Assembly: GCA_964019655.1 (NCBI GenBank) | Contig: CAXHTR010000008.1 | Coordinates: 372,001-436,000, forward strand | Direction of reading: 5' to 3' | DNA length: 64,000 nt | Origin: Perkinsela sp. pyNocScin1 | Lineage: Eukaryota; Euglenozoa; Kinetoplastea; Prokinetoplastida; Perkinselidae | Part shown: piece after piece, positions 36,801 through 44,564 of the stretch | Position numbering within the stretch: position 1 is the first letter of the stretch | Layout of the letters: each line of letters starts with the position of its first letter | Translations under genes and position numbers: made by a program | The notes under the pieces: model-generated | What the model saw: the letters and a program-made list of their open reading frames with translations, nothing else | Database searches by the model: none | What the model was told of the DNA's origin: nothing

Positions 36801-37132
36801 ATATTCCTGTACAGAGGCACTTGAATCATGTGCGATTGCACAGCCCCATGAATGGATGGCCAAAAAGCGTGTAGAATGTCTGATTCGTCTGAGCGCGCCG
36901 GGAATACTTCGCTAAGCCTGAGGGTTATTGACTGTGTACCCTCACTAGCAGTTGATGACTGCGCCCGATCCTTGGCCCTCCCCGCCTGGCCATCCTTCTG
37001 TGCAGAGCGACTTGGAATAAACACAGCAGAGGTAAGTTTGATGCAAAGCTTCAAAGATGCATGCTGCTCCACTGCTGCGGAAGACTGCTTTCCTTGGGGC
37101 AAAGTCCTGGTATCATATCCTATCTTTTTCAT
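33893..37132 (-). CDS. Large coiled-coil protein with possible degenerate kinesin-like head (1079 aa)
   Basis: ATG 37132 is used; the in-frame TTG at 37141 is not. The N-terminal 430 residues are globular with alternating strands and helices, and the order of blocks is reminiscent of a kinesin motor: an EYMALAFLEKM helix, NRTTTYAHFSSR where a motor has its SSRSH switch I, LACVISFSDID where it has LVDLAGSE, and SSTFFVLCVRSSP followed by VTLKLAEDSGAVV at the position of the final motor strand and helix. No P-loop GxxGKT is present. Coiled-coil segments begin after about residue 540 and recur to about 1000. No confident family. It could instead be an unrelated cytoskeletal or kinetochore protein. 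The gene is part of a six-gene minus block. Confidence 0.75.
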   Translation of the reverse strand: MKKIGYDTRTLPQGKQSSAAVEQHASLKLCIKLTSAVFIPSRSAQKDGQAGRAKDRAQSSTASEGTQSITLRLSEVFPARSDESDILHAFWPSIHGAVQSHMIQVPLYRNILLMQRRADENSLSLEYMALAFLEKMRACFSPIKLYDSNRETKAAGLLKLRIDFSCMVLTGANAFALCPDKDKQNNFIKNPTSDYTSNRTTTYAHFSSRLPKWRNIALIPDPKLFFKKVVRDSFMPTKDESTGTSDTKNDPLHIVFIFHVYKSDTKELACVISFSDIDNPLLPSSEVQIFSCLKLISASTHADPSALLQKYWKDSVQGHLEDTEKRRSGEGLMKKLSRFFRTRSWTGPKDSFVDRIFKWFLLKKQESSTFFVLCVRSSPQLETGQNIVTLKLAEDSGAVVHHLNTQTKVGPCPTESVRKYILIDRPPCIQYRMRAPAQKNSQRRRTAKTTSKPLSKHRSMMHLMHRRNAPSTSSVTMFFQMLRGVDHMALRMSHFLQGFSKNFVWTETSQTMRIASPRIIREVGPTPSVTESPRDTAHTHELNELKAHVYYLTKKVEEHEARESIIAEKEAAIEKWEVRRETLNNSVEELVSLLNNQQRRDEHGGKLRPVLSESLSSRKLRESHDGNSELGLERLTDLPTSRSQATSSDLHHCADECSSQLSTPASIFDAYSEMKPHPPALSPYDGKKSLFMTPRTIDYSEVRLGSAVSLDLTGRRHTEHLTDRTGCSDTHQQSIREENKLLLSKIEVMKVYIESLEAQATHIEATLEPEANTQSPSGGVLVHGNAEHQAIIPVPVVACLQHVQAYVDFLLDSCARARFMSARLKKSLDAQLASMKAQDSYLLENDEKERTDDGKQKGPKVKNGPQVSGATARERTTLTAQSEPGVQLRSAREHIKKLLVKISTKDKESIQWQAKVDKLTRELRVSSGKETNLRNQLDALAQRNQHLMKDFTMFKKNLRKVDKETERIQSQNRLLKDQLEKIETSGAKVYKSVCKAQNGRPVQLVEQQPISARAITFERDDDEQSSYSTALSARTFDEMSCYSMNVSQTSSPVQSAIRPGRLPIPKLPLENVRLDKNLE

Positions 37133-37202
37133 AAGATTCAATGAAATAAAGAAACTCGACTATGTGTTTTTAGCAAAAGGAAAAAAGGCTACCAGCGCGA
37201 TG

Positions 37203-39794
37203 CTACACGATATTTATGAGCTGTAGTGCTTCCGGCAAATTTTGCTCGAGAAACATCGTTTTCGACTCATGCGGAGTCCCTGTATAGATAGATGTGCGTA
37301 CAGGCTTATTTCCTGCGAATGCACGTAAGAGTGAAGAAAGTCCGTCTATGAAGTGGACCGCGCATCGGTCAAGCACATCTGCTTTGCTCATCTTGTCTGC
37401 ATCAAAGTCAATGGCGGACTTCCGCCTGAGGCTGTATGACCGTATCATCAACTCCTCTTTAAGTGTCACATACCAAATACTGCTCTGTATCTTTTTGCCC
37501 GCTGATCGAAATGCCTGGTCAAACTCTTCGAAGGAAACGAACTCATGGCCAAACTCATCTTCCTTTGCCTGAATGGTGTGGTAGAGGTACACTGCGGTCG
37601 AAAATGGGATGATGAGCGTTTTTTTCGCTAATGCAGCCCCACTGAAAAACTCGAAGACAGATTCCATTGAGCGCAAAGCAGTGGACGGCTCATCTGCACC
37701 ACCGAAGCTAAGCGGGCAAATGACGACTGGGGAGGCTATCTGAAATATTTTATCAGTGATGCTTTCTGCTGGAACAGGAAATCCTTTCGGAAGCATCGTC
37801 GTCATGAAATTCCGGAAGCGCTGTATCTTTTTCGAATCTATGTTTCCCTCCAAGATTCTATCACTGTCTAATTTCTGGTTCCACAATGCAACAAAAACTT
37901 GGGAAGTGAGATCACCCAGCCACTTTTCCTCGTGTAATGGAAAGTGCAGTGTTTGCAATCTATGATTTCCACGAGACTTGTCTGGTTGAATCATGGCGGA
38001 TTTGAGTGGGTGCCCTCGCAAAAGGAAAAGTAGAAGTGCGCTGACAAAAACGTCGTGGGACTGCAGAATATGCTGCACATCAAGGTGGAATGAAAGCTGA
38101 CAAAGCGCATCAACGCTCATCTGCGCCGTATTCTTAATGAAATACGGCTGCAGTGGCACCGCTTGATGCGCCCCGAGGTGCGTGTATGCCTCAATTATGT
38201 ATTCGATTGTGCGAAAGTATGAGCCTTTTGGTAGGCAGCGCGAACTCTCGCGGAGATGCATCTCGTAATCATTGAACGAGGACGCTTCGCCCAAATTCAT
38301 ACCGTAGTTCTTCATGCTTTTGAGCACTTCTTGGATCATTTGAAAGCCATTGTGGTACTGGAAAGGCATGTGGGTGTAGCTGCTCAGCATCTCTCTTGAG
38401 TTTGCTCTGGCTCCGTGACGCAGTTTACCCGATGCCTTGAGAATTGCAGACTTGGTTCGCTGCGATTTACCGATCACTTCAATCAGGGTCTGAAAAACAC
38501 AAAGTGGCAGTGCTATTCTGTTTTCATGCATCACATGTAGAGTCTGCAGCGCATCTGCCAAATATCCTGCCCGTGCGAGGGCAATAACATGCGTTGAATG
38601 ATCAATCGTTGAGCGCTTCTGCACGACACTATCGCTCTGTGCACTTCCGCTTTTGCCGCTTAAACGTGGGAGTTCAGATGAAACTTTGACCGGGCCAAGT
38701 ATCTCTGAAGCTTCTATCCGTATCTGTTTATGTGCGTCAATATCGCCCATGTCAGCTGCAATGTACATCAAAGTCTCATATGCGATTGTAGGCGTGGAAA
38801 GCGCTTCACCCGTCTCTAGAGTTTGCATGCACTCATCTTTGAAGCGACGGACGTATGACTGCGCAACATCAAGTCGATGCTCGTAATCCTTTGCCCTGCT
38901 ACAGCCGAAAAGTAGAGCCTCAAGGAGCCTTTCATCAAGCACAACATAATTCAGAACAGATGGCTCAGTCGCTTCTGATGACATGGCCAGCTGGGCGTCC
39001 ATGATGCCTACGAGCATCTTAAGCTCTCTACCGCTCGATACATTTAAGAAGAGCGAGCTCAGCAATCCGTTCGGGATAGGTATCTGGAGAAGTATTTCGT
39101 CTATGTTAGTGGACATGCTTGCATCTTCTGTTCGTGATTGGACAAAGAGTGATGCTAGGTAAACAGAAAATTCGAAAGAGTTTTTGAGAAGTGTCGAAGC
39201 CTCGAGTATGAGTGAGCTAACAAAATCTGTTTTGAGCATTGGAAAATACTGGGAGACGGAAACACCCTGTCGCCGGGCCTCTTGGGCTTGAACGAACCAA
39301 TCTTCAATGATCACCAGCGAGAGCATGCAGCTCGAAGTGTACTGTAGAAAATGGTATTGAATAGAAGGAATAGAGCGAAGATTCCGGGGAAATGCCTCCC
39401 AAACTGCATCCACTTCCTCTGTTGATCTCTCTAGTGGTAAATCAATCGAATCGCTGCCGTTCTGGAGATTGTTGCTCACAACCTGCAGAGCAAGGATGGC
39501 ATCTTCCTCACTGAATCGCACACCTGCAGAGCTTAAGTCTTTAATAACAGTGGAGAGCTTTGATGGAATGTAGGGCGTTTCTCGCAAGAATGATGGTAAA
39601 TCTATGGAAAGACGTGTATCCAAGCCAAAATTCTCCTGCTCGCTGTTTGGCATTGTCTTGGAGTCTTTTTTTCTCTCATTAAAATTCTGAAAAGCGATGA
39701 TTCGTGCCTTATATGCTTTCGGATCAGTTATGGAAACTGCCTTAAAACGTAAAATGGAATGACGCCGCGCAAAAAATGTGTGTGTGCAGCGCAT
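37203..39794 (-). CDS. PPR-repeat protein, probably mitochondrial (863 aa)
   Basis: MRCTHTFFARRHSILRFK is a presequence-like N-terminus. A clear PPR pair of helices occurs in THVIALARAGYLADALQTLH (ends VMHENRIALP, then VFQTLIEVIGK), and similar helical repeats fill residues 70-620. The last 150 residues differ: LIIPFSTAVYLY then DRCAVHFIDGL suggests a small alpha/beta domain, perhaps PIN-like, but acidic catalytic residues could not be verified. PPR proteins bind single-stranded organellar RNA; kinetoplastids use them in mitochondrial RNA editing, polyadenylation and ribosome assembly. ATG 39794 follows TTTCTTAAG; a second, out-of-frame ATG lies five bases upstream. Confidence 0.75.
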   Translation of the reverse strand: MRCTHTFFARRHSILRFKAVSITDPKAYKARIIAFQNFNERKKDSKTMPNSEQENFGLDTRLSIDLPSFLRETPYIPSKLSTVIKDLSSAGVRFSEEDAILALQVVSNNLQNGSDSIDLPLERSTEEVDAVWEAFPRNLRSIPSIQYHFLQYTSSCMLSLVIIEDWFVQAQEARRQGVSVSQYFPMLKTDFVSSLILEASTLLKNSFEFSVYLASLFVQSRTEDASMSTNIDEILLQIPIPNGLLSSLFLNVSSGRELKMLVGIMDAQLAMSSEATEPSVLNYVVLDERLLEALLFGCSRAKDYEHRLDVAQSYVRRFKDECMQTLETGEALSTPTIAYETLMYIAADMGDIDAHKQIRIEASEILGPVKVSSELPRLSGKSGSAQSDSVVQKRSTIDHSTHVIALARAGYLADALQTLHVMHENRIALPLCVFQTLIEVIGKSQRTKSAILKASGKLRHGARANSREMLSSYTHMPFQYHNGFQMIQEVLKSMKNYGMNLGEASSFNDYEMHLRESSRCLPKGSYFRTIEYIIEAYTHLGAHQAVPLQPYFIKNTAQMSVDALCQLSFHLDVQHILQSHDVFVSALLLFLLRGHPLKSAMIQPDKSRGNHRLQTLHFPLHEEKWLGDLTSQVFVALWNQKLDSDRILEGNIDSKKIQRFRNFMTTMLPKGFPVPAESITDKIFQIASPVVICPLSFGGADEPSTALRSMESVFEFFSGAALAKKTLIIPFSTAVYLYHTIQAKEDEFGHEFVSFEEFDQAFRSAGKKIQSSIWYVTLKEELMIRSYSLRRKSAIDFDADKMSKADVLDRCAVHFIDGLSSLLRAFAGNKPVRTSIYTGTPHESKTMFLEQNLPEALQLINIV

Positions 39795-39962
39795 TCCATG
39801 CTTGGTTTGATCCTTAAGAAACCAGACGTAAAACCTATGACATTGAAAAAGAATGAGCGGAGAAAACTTATATTCTTGCGTAAACCTTCACAATGATTAA
39901 CTACAAGTTGGCAAAGCAAAAACTCTCATAATGCATGTCTACGAGCGTGTAGAGAGTATGTT

Positions 39963-41507
39963 TCAAATGAAGTTCATGAAGCTCTTAGCGTGTGGGGCTG
40001 AAAGTGCGGCATTGAACTGACGAATTTCAGGATTTGCGAGCGTAGACTGGAATCCAGTGTTCCTGTCAAAAGTAAAGCGCAAATAGGCTGCCTTGTTTCC
40101 GACCTGCCCACAGTAATTCGGTGCTGAGAAGACAGTTATACACTTTCCTTCATGATGCACTTCATAGCCTTCATGCTTAACTTCGTGTGATCGAACGAGA
40201 AGCGCAAAGCCATTAGTCTCCAAAAAGTGCTTCGTGACATCAGGACCAAAGGCTACTCCGATGCCACGTTTATTCTCGCTCCTCCCCGGCTTATCTTGTG
40301 GGTCGCTCCACAGCATATCGCACATTAAGCCCGATTCTGGGATATCTATAGCTCTATTGACTTTATTTATGTCTCGCAATGTGACACCGTCTGTTTGGAA
40401 CAAACCACCGTGCACGACGAAAACTGTGTTACCTAGAACATGGCACAGCGGCAACGAACGGAACACGTCATGGGCCAAGTCATACAAGTCTGAAGTATAC
40501 TTTGTTCGCATTTCATTTTCGAAACCGTAGACTTTATTGAGGTTCAATCCTTCGTGATTTCCTCGAGCGAGGAAAAAGTGGTTCGGGAGCAAAATCTTGA
40601 ACGCACACATTGTCAAGAGGCACTCAACACTGTACGCACCACGGTCCACAACATCGCCATTGAATAGATACGGATTTTCTTCCGACGGGAAGCCATTCTC
40701 ATCAAAGAGCTGCATGAGATCAAAGAATTGACCATGGACGTCGCCACACACGGTAATTCGCGAGTTTGGCGTATAGTTGATCGGCACTGCGTTCGGGAAC
40801 TTCGCGAAAGTATCTCTTGCTTCCATGAAGATCCTTGTCGTATACCTTTGGTGTAAAAGCTTGCCTTTCTTAAAGGTCTCTAGCATGTTGAAGATAAATT
40901 CTTTAGTGATAGAACCTTTACTCGTGGACTCCCAGAAGCACGAGGCATCCATATTCTCAGCGCTCTCATCCTGACTAGCGCTCCATAATGAGCGAATCGA
41001 TTCTTTCTCATTTTCAGAAATTCTGAAGTTCTGCCAATCAATGACTTCGTATGGGCGCTTTGATTCTTCACTTGTAATCGCGAGAAGAAATTTTCGCTTT
41101 GTTTCTTCTTTTTTGCATTCTTTGCACATTTTCGTCGAGTCCCTATCGGTGGGAACGAATTTGAGGGCAGACTGGAATAATTTAAGTGCGTCCGTCATAT
41201 GGCCGAGTACATAGTGTGCGTAGCCTTTCCGGTAGTACGCTTTCGCAAAACTTTTCTTGACACCTTCTTCATCTGCGTCTTCTGCTGCGAGAAGGAGCAG
41301 AGCTTTATCGATGTCGCTGATCGCTGCCCCTGGGCATTCTGTCCGAAGGTACATGAGTGCTCTGTTCAAAAATGAAGCGGTCATAGACTGGTCAATATCT
41401 ATTGAGTTATTGTAGTGCTCTATTGCCTTGTAGTAATCACCGGCACGAAAGAACGCGTTTCCTGCTTCCCTTTCCTTCAAAGCTTCCGCCTTCGTTGAAA
41501 CGCTCAT
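39963..41507 (-). CDS. PP5: Serine/threonine protein phosphatase 5 (PP5/PPT1, 514 aa)
   Basis: Residues 1-125 carry three TPR units (for example AGNAFFRAGDYYKAIEHYN) that bind the C-terminus of Hsp90. The PPP catalytic domain follows with every metal motif: GDVHGQ, GDVVDRG, RGNHEG, and later HGG and HE-x-x-x-x-G. The stretch PSEENPYLFNGDVVDRGAYS and FHEGL-type N-terminal phosphatase signatures are specific to PP5. The short alphaJ tail at the C-terminus is shorter than in animals. The enzyme is a cytosolic/nuclear Hsp90 co-chaperone phosphatase. ATG 41507 follows CACTTAAAG by three bases. It is adjacent to an Hsp110 gene, a coincidence of chaperone theme that may be meaningless. Confidence 0.96.
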   Translation of the reverse strand: MSVSTKAEALKEREAGNAFFRAGDYYKAIEHYNNSIDIDQSMTASFLNRALMYLRTECPGAAISDIDKALLLLAAEDADEEGVKKSFAKAYYRKGYAHYVLGHMTDALKLFQSALKFVPTDRDSTKMCKECKKEETKRKFLLAITSEESKRPYEVIDWQNFRISENEKESIRSLWSASQDESAENMDASCFWESTSKGSITKEFIFNMLETFKKGKLLHQRYTTRIFMEARDTFAKFPNAVPINYTPNSRITVCGDVHGQFFDLMQLFDENGFPSEENPYLFNGDVVDRGAYSVECLLTMCAFKILLPNHFFLARGNHEGLNLNKVYGFENEMRTKYTSDLYDLAHDVFRSLPLCHVLGNTVFVVHGGLFQTDGVTLRDINKVNRAIDIPESGLMCDMLWSDPQDKPGRSENKRGIGVAFGPDVTKHFLETNGFALLVRSHEVKHEGYEVHHEGKCITVFSAPNYCGQVGNKAAYLRFTFDRNTGFQSTLANPEIRQFNAALSAPHAKSFMNFI

Positions 41508-41636
41508 TTATCTTTAAGTGAATTATTCAAAAGAGTGGAACTAAGTGATTATCTATCCTAATCAGATCCATATTTGATAAAAAGTGCAATCTGCCTTTCA
41601 ATGGAATCAGTCATATCAATTATTGCATAATTTCAA

Positions 41637-44168
41637 TCACTTAGTGTTGCTATCGGCCGGGTCTTGGCTGTCAACATCAACGTTCATGTCTTGCTTTTCA
41701 GGCGCAGAACCTTGCTTCGACTCGTCAGCCTTTGGATGAGGAGGATTGGGTTTCTTTTTGTTCAAGACAAATGCCGTGCTCATCTCAACCTCCCGGTATT
41801 TACCAGCGAGGATTTCATTCGTCAGCACAGGATCTGCGAAAAGAGGCTGGGCTTCTGCTTCAGCAGATTTAGATTTGAACCAATCCAATGCATTTCCCAG
41901 GTGCTCGTGCAACTTTTGCAGCTCTTCTGGTGAATGCCACCCACCGTCAGCTTCTGCTTTCAGAGCGATTGCCCTCTCCTGCAGTCCCTCAAGCCTCTGG
42001 CAAAACTCTTGCTTGCCCAAGACAACGTCACCGAAGTTTCTGTAGCGGCGAACAGCTCCATCAATGATATCCTTCATAGGCCCGAGGCGTGATGCGTAAT
42101 CCTCAATGCTTGCATCATAGCCATCGTCGGACTCAAGCCAGGCACTATTCTCTGCGCATTGCTGAGCAAATTTCTGCACGTCTTGTGGCTGAGTGAAGCG
42201 ATTTAGCTCGCCATCTGCATCGACAATTTTGTATTTGTACTCATAGAAGCATTCTTCGAGTGAATTACGTGTCTCTGCAGTTTTTTGAACCAAAGCATCT
42301 CTCGCGCTCATTTCTTTTTCAGATTGCTTGGCTCGCAATAATGAATCAGCGGACATACCGATCTCAAGTGGGTGCTTTTCAATAAGAGCTTGGGAAACCT
42401 TTCGCTCTTTTTTGATTCGCTTTTCTTGTGGAGCCTCGTCTGATGCTCGCTCTGCTTCTCCTACCGTTTCGCTTTGCACGCTTTCCATTTTCTGGTCCTG
42501 AGAAGCTTCACACGTTTCTGTGCACTCCTTTTCATACTCTGTGATTACCTGTGCGGAAACTATGTCAATTATCCCACTCAGATTGATCTTAAACCGGAGC
42601 TTTACTTTGTTCGTTTTTGAAAGAATCGATTCATCGATTTGTACATCTGAGGCGACGTTTGTCACAGTGCTATGGTTGAGAATATGCTGCATTGGAGTAA
42701 AGCGGCGGCAGACACCAGATTCCAATGAGTTTTCGTAAAAAGTGTACACTTCGAAGGTTTCGTCGCGCTCGAAAGTGACATCAAACACTTTTGGTGCACT
42801 ATCGCCTACCTTAACAACGTTCACAACCTTGTTGACGTCATTCGAGAGAAATGGGTACTGGCTGGGGTTAATTGTCGTCTGCACCTGTGCCTGTGGACTA
42901 AAGTAGCCGATTTTCGTCGGATAAACCGCAATATCAGAAATTTTATATTCTTTGACCTTAAAATTAGGAGAAAGCATTGCCGCAAGGACCGCACACCCTT
43001 TGCTCACCGTTTCTGTGGCGTTCAAAGTCGCCCTAGGCTGAGAACCGAAGATTGACTGAGTGACAGTCTTCACCATGGGGATGCGAGACCCCCCACCTAT
43101 GAGCTCAACACTCAAGGTAGAAACATCGATGCTGTTTTTACTGAGATCTGAAGCCATAGCTAGGATTTTAGTACATACAGCTGAGTATCTGCGAGTGAAT
43201 TCTTCAATCAATGTTTCAAATTCTTCTCTAGTAAAGCTTGGAAAGTGAACGTCAGTATCCTCAAATAGGCATTCAAGCGAGAGTGAGGTCACGGGATTCG
43301 CCGAAAGAGTAGTTTTCACTTTTTGGCACGCTTGTAAGAGCCTCACTCGTGCTTTTTTGTGCGTGAAAACGTCAAATTTGTACTTTTGCTGTATGAGATC
43401 GCGGAAATAGTTGAGTAAGATCATGTCGATGTTGCGAGTTCCCAGGTTCTCATCGAAGCACGTAGCAACAACTTTCATTTCAGTTGAGAAGAAGCGAACG
43501 ACAGATGCTGTCGTTGCACTGTGGCCGACATCAATAAAGCAAACGTCGATGCCGTTGCTTTGCGTGCTATCAGGTGCGGGAAATTCTCCACTCTTGAAAA
43601 TGCCGTAGTCCAATGCAGCTGCGGTCGTTTCGTTCAGAAGAGAGAGGCAGTCAATATCAGCTATTTCGCATGCATGAAGCATTGCGATTCGTTGATTCTG
43701 GGTAAAGTACGCTGGGCATGAGAGAACGCAGCTCGGTTTCGACCCTTTCAAATTCGTCGAGACTTTGTAAGAGTTTGCGATCTCTTTGAGGTGTGTCAGA
43801 ATCATGGCAAACACTTGCTCAGGCTGAAAAGAGTGCGATTCTCCATTGTACTGCACTTGAAATGCAATGTCGGATGCCTTGTCATCGGCACCACTCAGCT
43901 TAGACGTGACATATTGCATTTCCGATTCAAGCTCTGGGCTTCCGTATTGCAGACCTATGAATCTCTTGACTGACTGCACTGTGTTTGCTGCATTGCGCAC
44001 CAGCTGGTCAGCCGCGCTCTCACCAATGTGGCGTTCCTTTTCCCCAAAGCTTACAAGAGATGCGTTATCTCGCTTTGATATACCGTTGAGTAAAACATCA
44101 ACTCCGCCCTTGCCTGCCATTGCAACACGCGAGTTGCTATTCCCAAAGTCGATCCCGATGACAGACAT
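41637..44168 (-). CDS. HSP110: Hsp110/Sse-type Hsp70 nucleotide exchange factor (843 aa)
   Basis: MSVIGIDFGNSNSRVA is the Hsp70-superfamily phosphate-binding loop; FIDVGHSATTASVV and LIGGGSRIPMVK are the phosphate-2 and adenosine motifs. The long acidic/charged loop in the substrate domain (about 520-600) and the extended C-terminal helical bundle with FxxW-type segments (residues 680-790) separate it from Hsp70 and place it with Hsp110/Sse1. Its role is nucleotide exchange for cytosolic Hsp70 and holdase activity. The C-terminus ends DPADSNTK rather than EEVD. Note that the small TIM ORF upstream overlaps its first 118 bases in another frame and that no AG lies between ATG 44168 and a poly-T run just upstream. 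Confidence 0.96.
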   Translation of the reverse strand: MSVIGIDFGNSNSRVAMAGKGGVDVLLNGISKRDNASLVSFGEKERHIGESAADQLVRNAANTVQSVKRFIGLQYGSPELESEMQYVTSKLSGADDKASDIAFQVQYNGESHSFQPEQVFAMILTHLKEIANSYKVSTNLKGSKPSCVLSCPAYFTQNQRIAMLHACEIADIDCLSLLNETTAAALDYGIFKSGEFPAPDSTQSNGIDVCFIDVGHSATTASVVRFFSTEMKVVATCFDENLGTRNIDMILLNYFRDLIQQKYKFDVFTHKKARVRLLQACQKVKTTLSANPVTSLSLECLFEDTDVHFPSFTREEFETLIEEFTRRYSAVCTKILAMASDLSKNSIDVSTLSVELIGGGSRIPMVKTVTQSIFGSQPRATLNATETVSKGCAVLAAMLSPNFKVKEYKISDIAVYPTKIGYFSPQAQVQTTINPSQYPFLSNDVNKVVNVVKVGDSAPKVFDVTFERDETFEVYTFYENSLESGVCRRFTPMQHILNHSTVTNVASDVQIDESILSKTNKVKLRFKINLSGIIDIVSAQVITEYEKECTETCEASQDQKMESVQSETVGEAERASDEAPQEKRIKKERKVSQALIEKHPLEIGMSADSLLRAKQSEKEMSARDALVQKTAETRNSLEECFYEYKYKIVDADGELNRFTQPQDVQKFAQQCAENSAWLESDDGYDASIEDYASRLGPMKDIIDGAVRRYRNFGDVVLGKQEFCQRLEGLQERAIALKAEADGGWHSPEELQKLHEHLGNALDWFKSKSAEAEAQPLFADPVLTNEILAGKYREVEMSTAFVLNKKKPNPPHPKADESKQGSAPEKQDMNVDVDSQDPADSNTK

Positions 44169-44488
44169 ACAATATGAAAAAAAATTGGATTAATCAATAA
44201 AAAATCGTATGTTAACGAGCGCAGCCGAGTCCAATAGAAATACACGGGAAACTTACCACCTTGGAGCACACTCTTGCCAAACTTTTGGTACGCTGAATTG
44301 ATGATCATGCTTGACTGCAGGTGCTTTTCTACACATTTTTCAAGACAAAAAGCCTCACTGAACGTTAAAGAGTTGGTTAAATACGAATCTATACATCGTG
44401 GGGAGCATGATTTCAAAGCACTCATATGAATGCGGTCTTCTTGCAGCTCCTTCGTGAAATCATATTCTTGGCTGGCCACTGACTTCAT
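44051..44488 (-). CDS. Small TIM chaperone-like twin-CX3C protein; 3' end uncertain
   Basis: ATG 44488 follows TTGTACCTTATAG (AG at 44511-44510). Residues 1-76 carry the signature of intermembrane-space Tim9/Tim10/Tim8 chaperones: CSPRC (28-32), 15 residues, CLEKC (48-52), i.e. CX3C-X15-CX3C, with LTNSLTFSEAF and a following VEKHL helix. Such proteins are normally 80-110 residues. Here the open frame continues to 145 residues, the last 39 encoded inside the start of the Hsp110 gene in a different frame. After SVLQGG (77-78) the tail looks random. GTAAGT at 44256-44251 overlaps that point, so a spliced or earlier-terminated form is possible. The first 78 residues are well supported, the tail is not. 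Confidence 0.65.
   Translation of the reverse strand: MKSVASQEYDFTKELQEDRIHMSALKSCSPRCIDSYLTNSLTFSEAFCLEKCVEKHLQSSMIINSAYQKFGKSVLQGGKFPVYFYWTRLRSLTYDFLLINPIFFHIVCLSSGSTLGIATRVLQWQARAELMFYSTVYQSEITHLL
44251..44256 (-). other. GTAAGT motif, possible 5' splice site
   Basis: GTAAGT lies in the small TIM ORF just after the codons for LQGG, where similarity to small TIMs should end. It is a perfect 5' splice consensus, but no paired 3' site with a plausible exon was found, so it may be chance. Confidence 0.25.
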
Positions 44489-44564
44489 TTACCAATACCA
44501 ATAATAAAGCTATAAGGTACAACAGTTGAATGCCGACGCACAAAAGTCTTCATTCAATGAAGCC

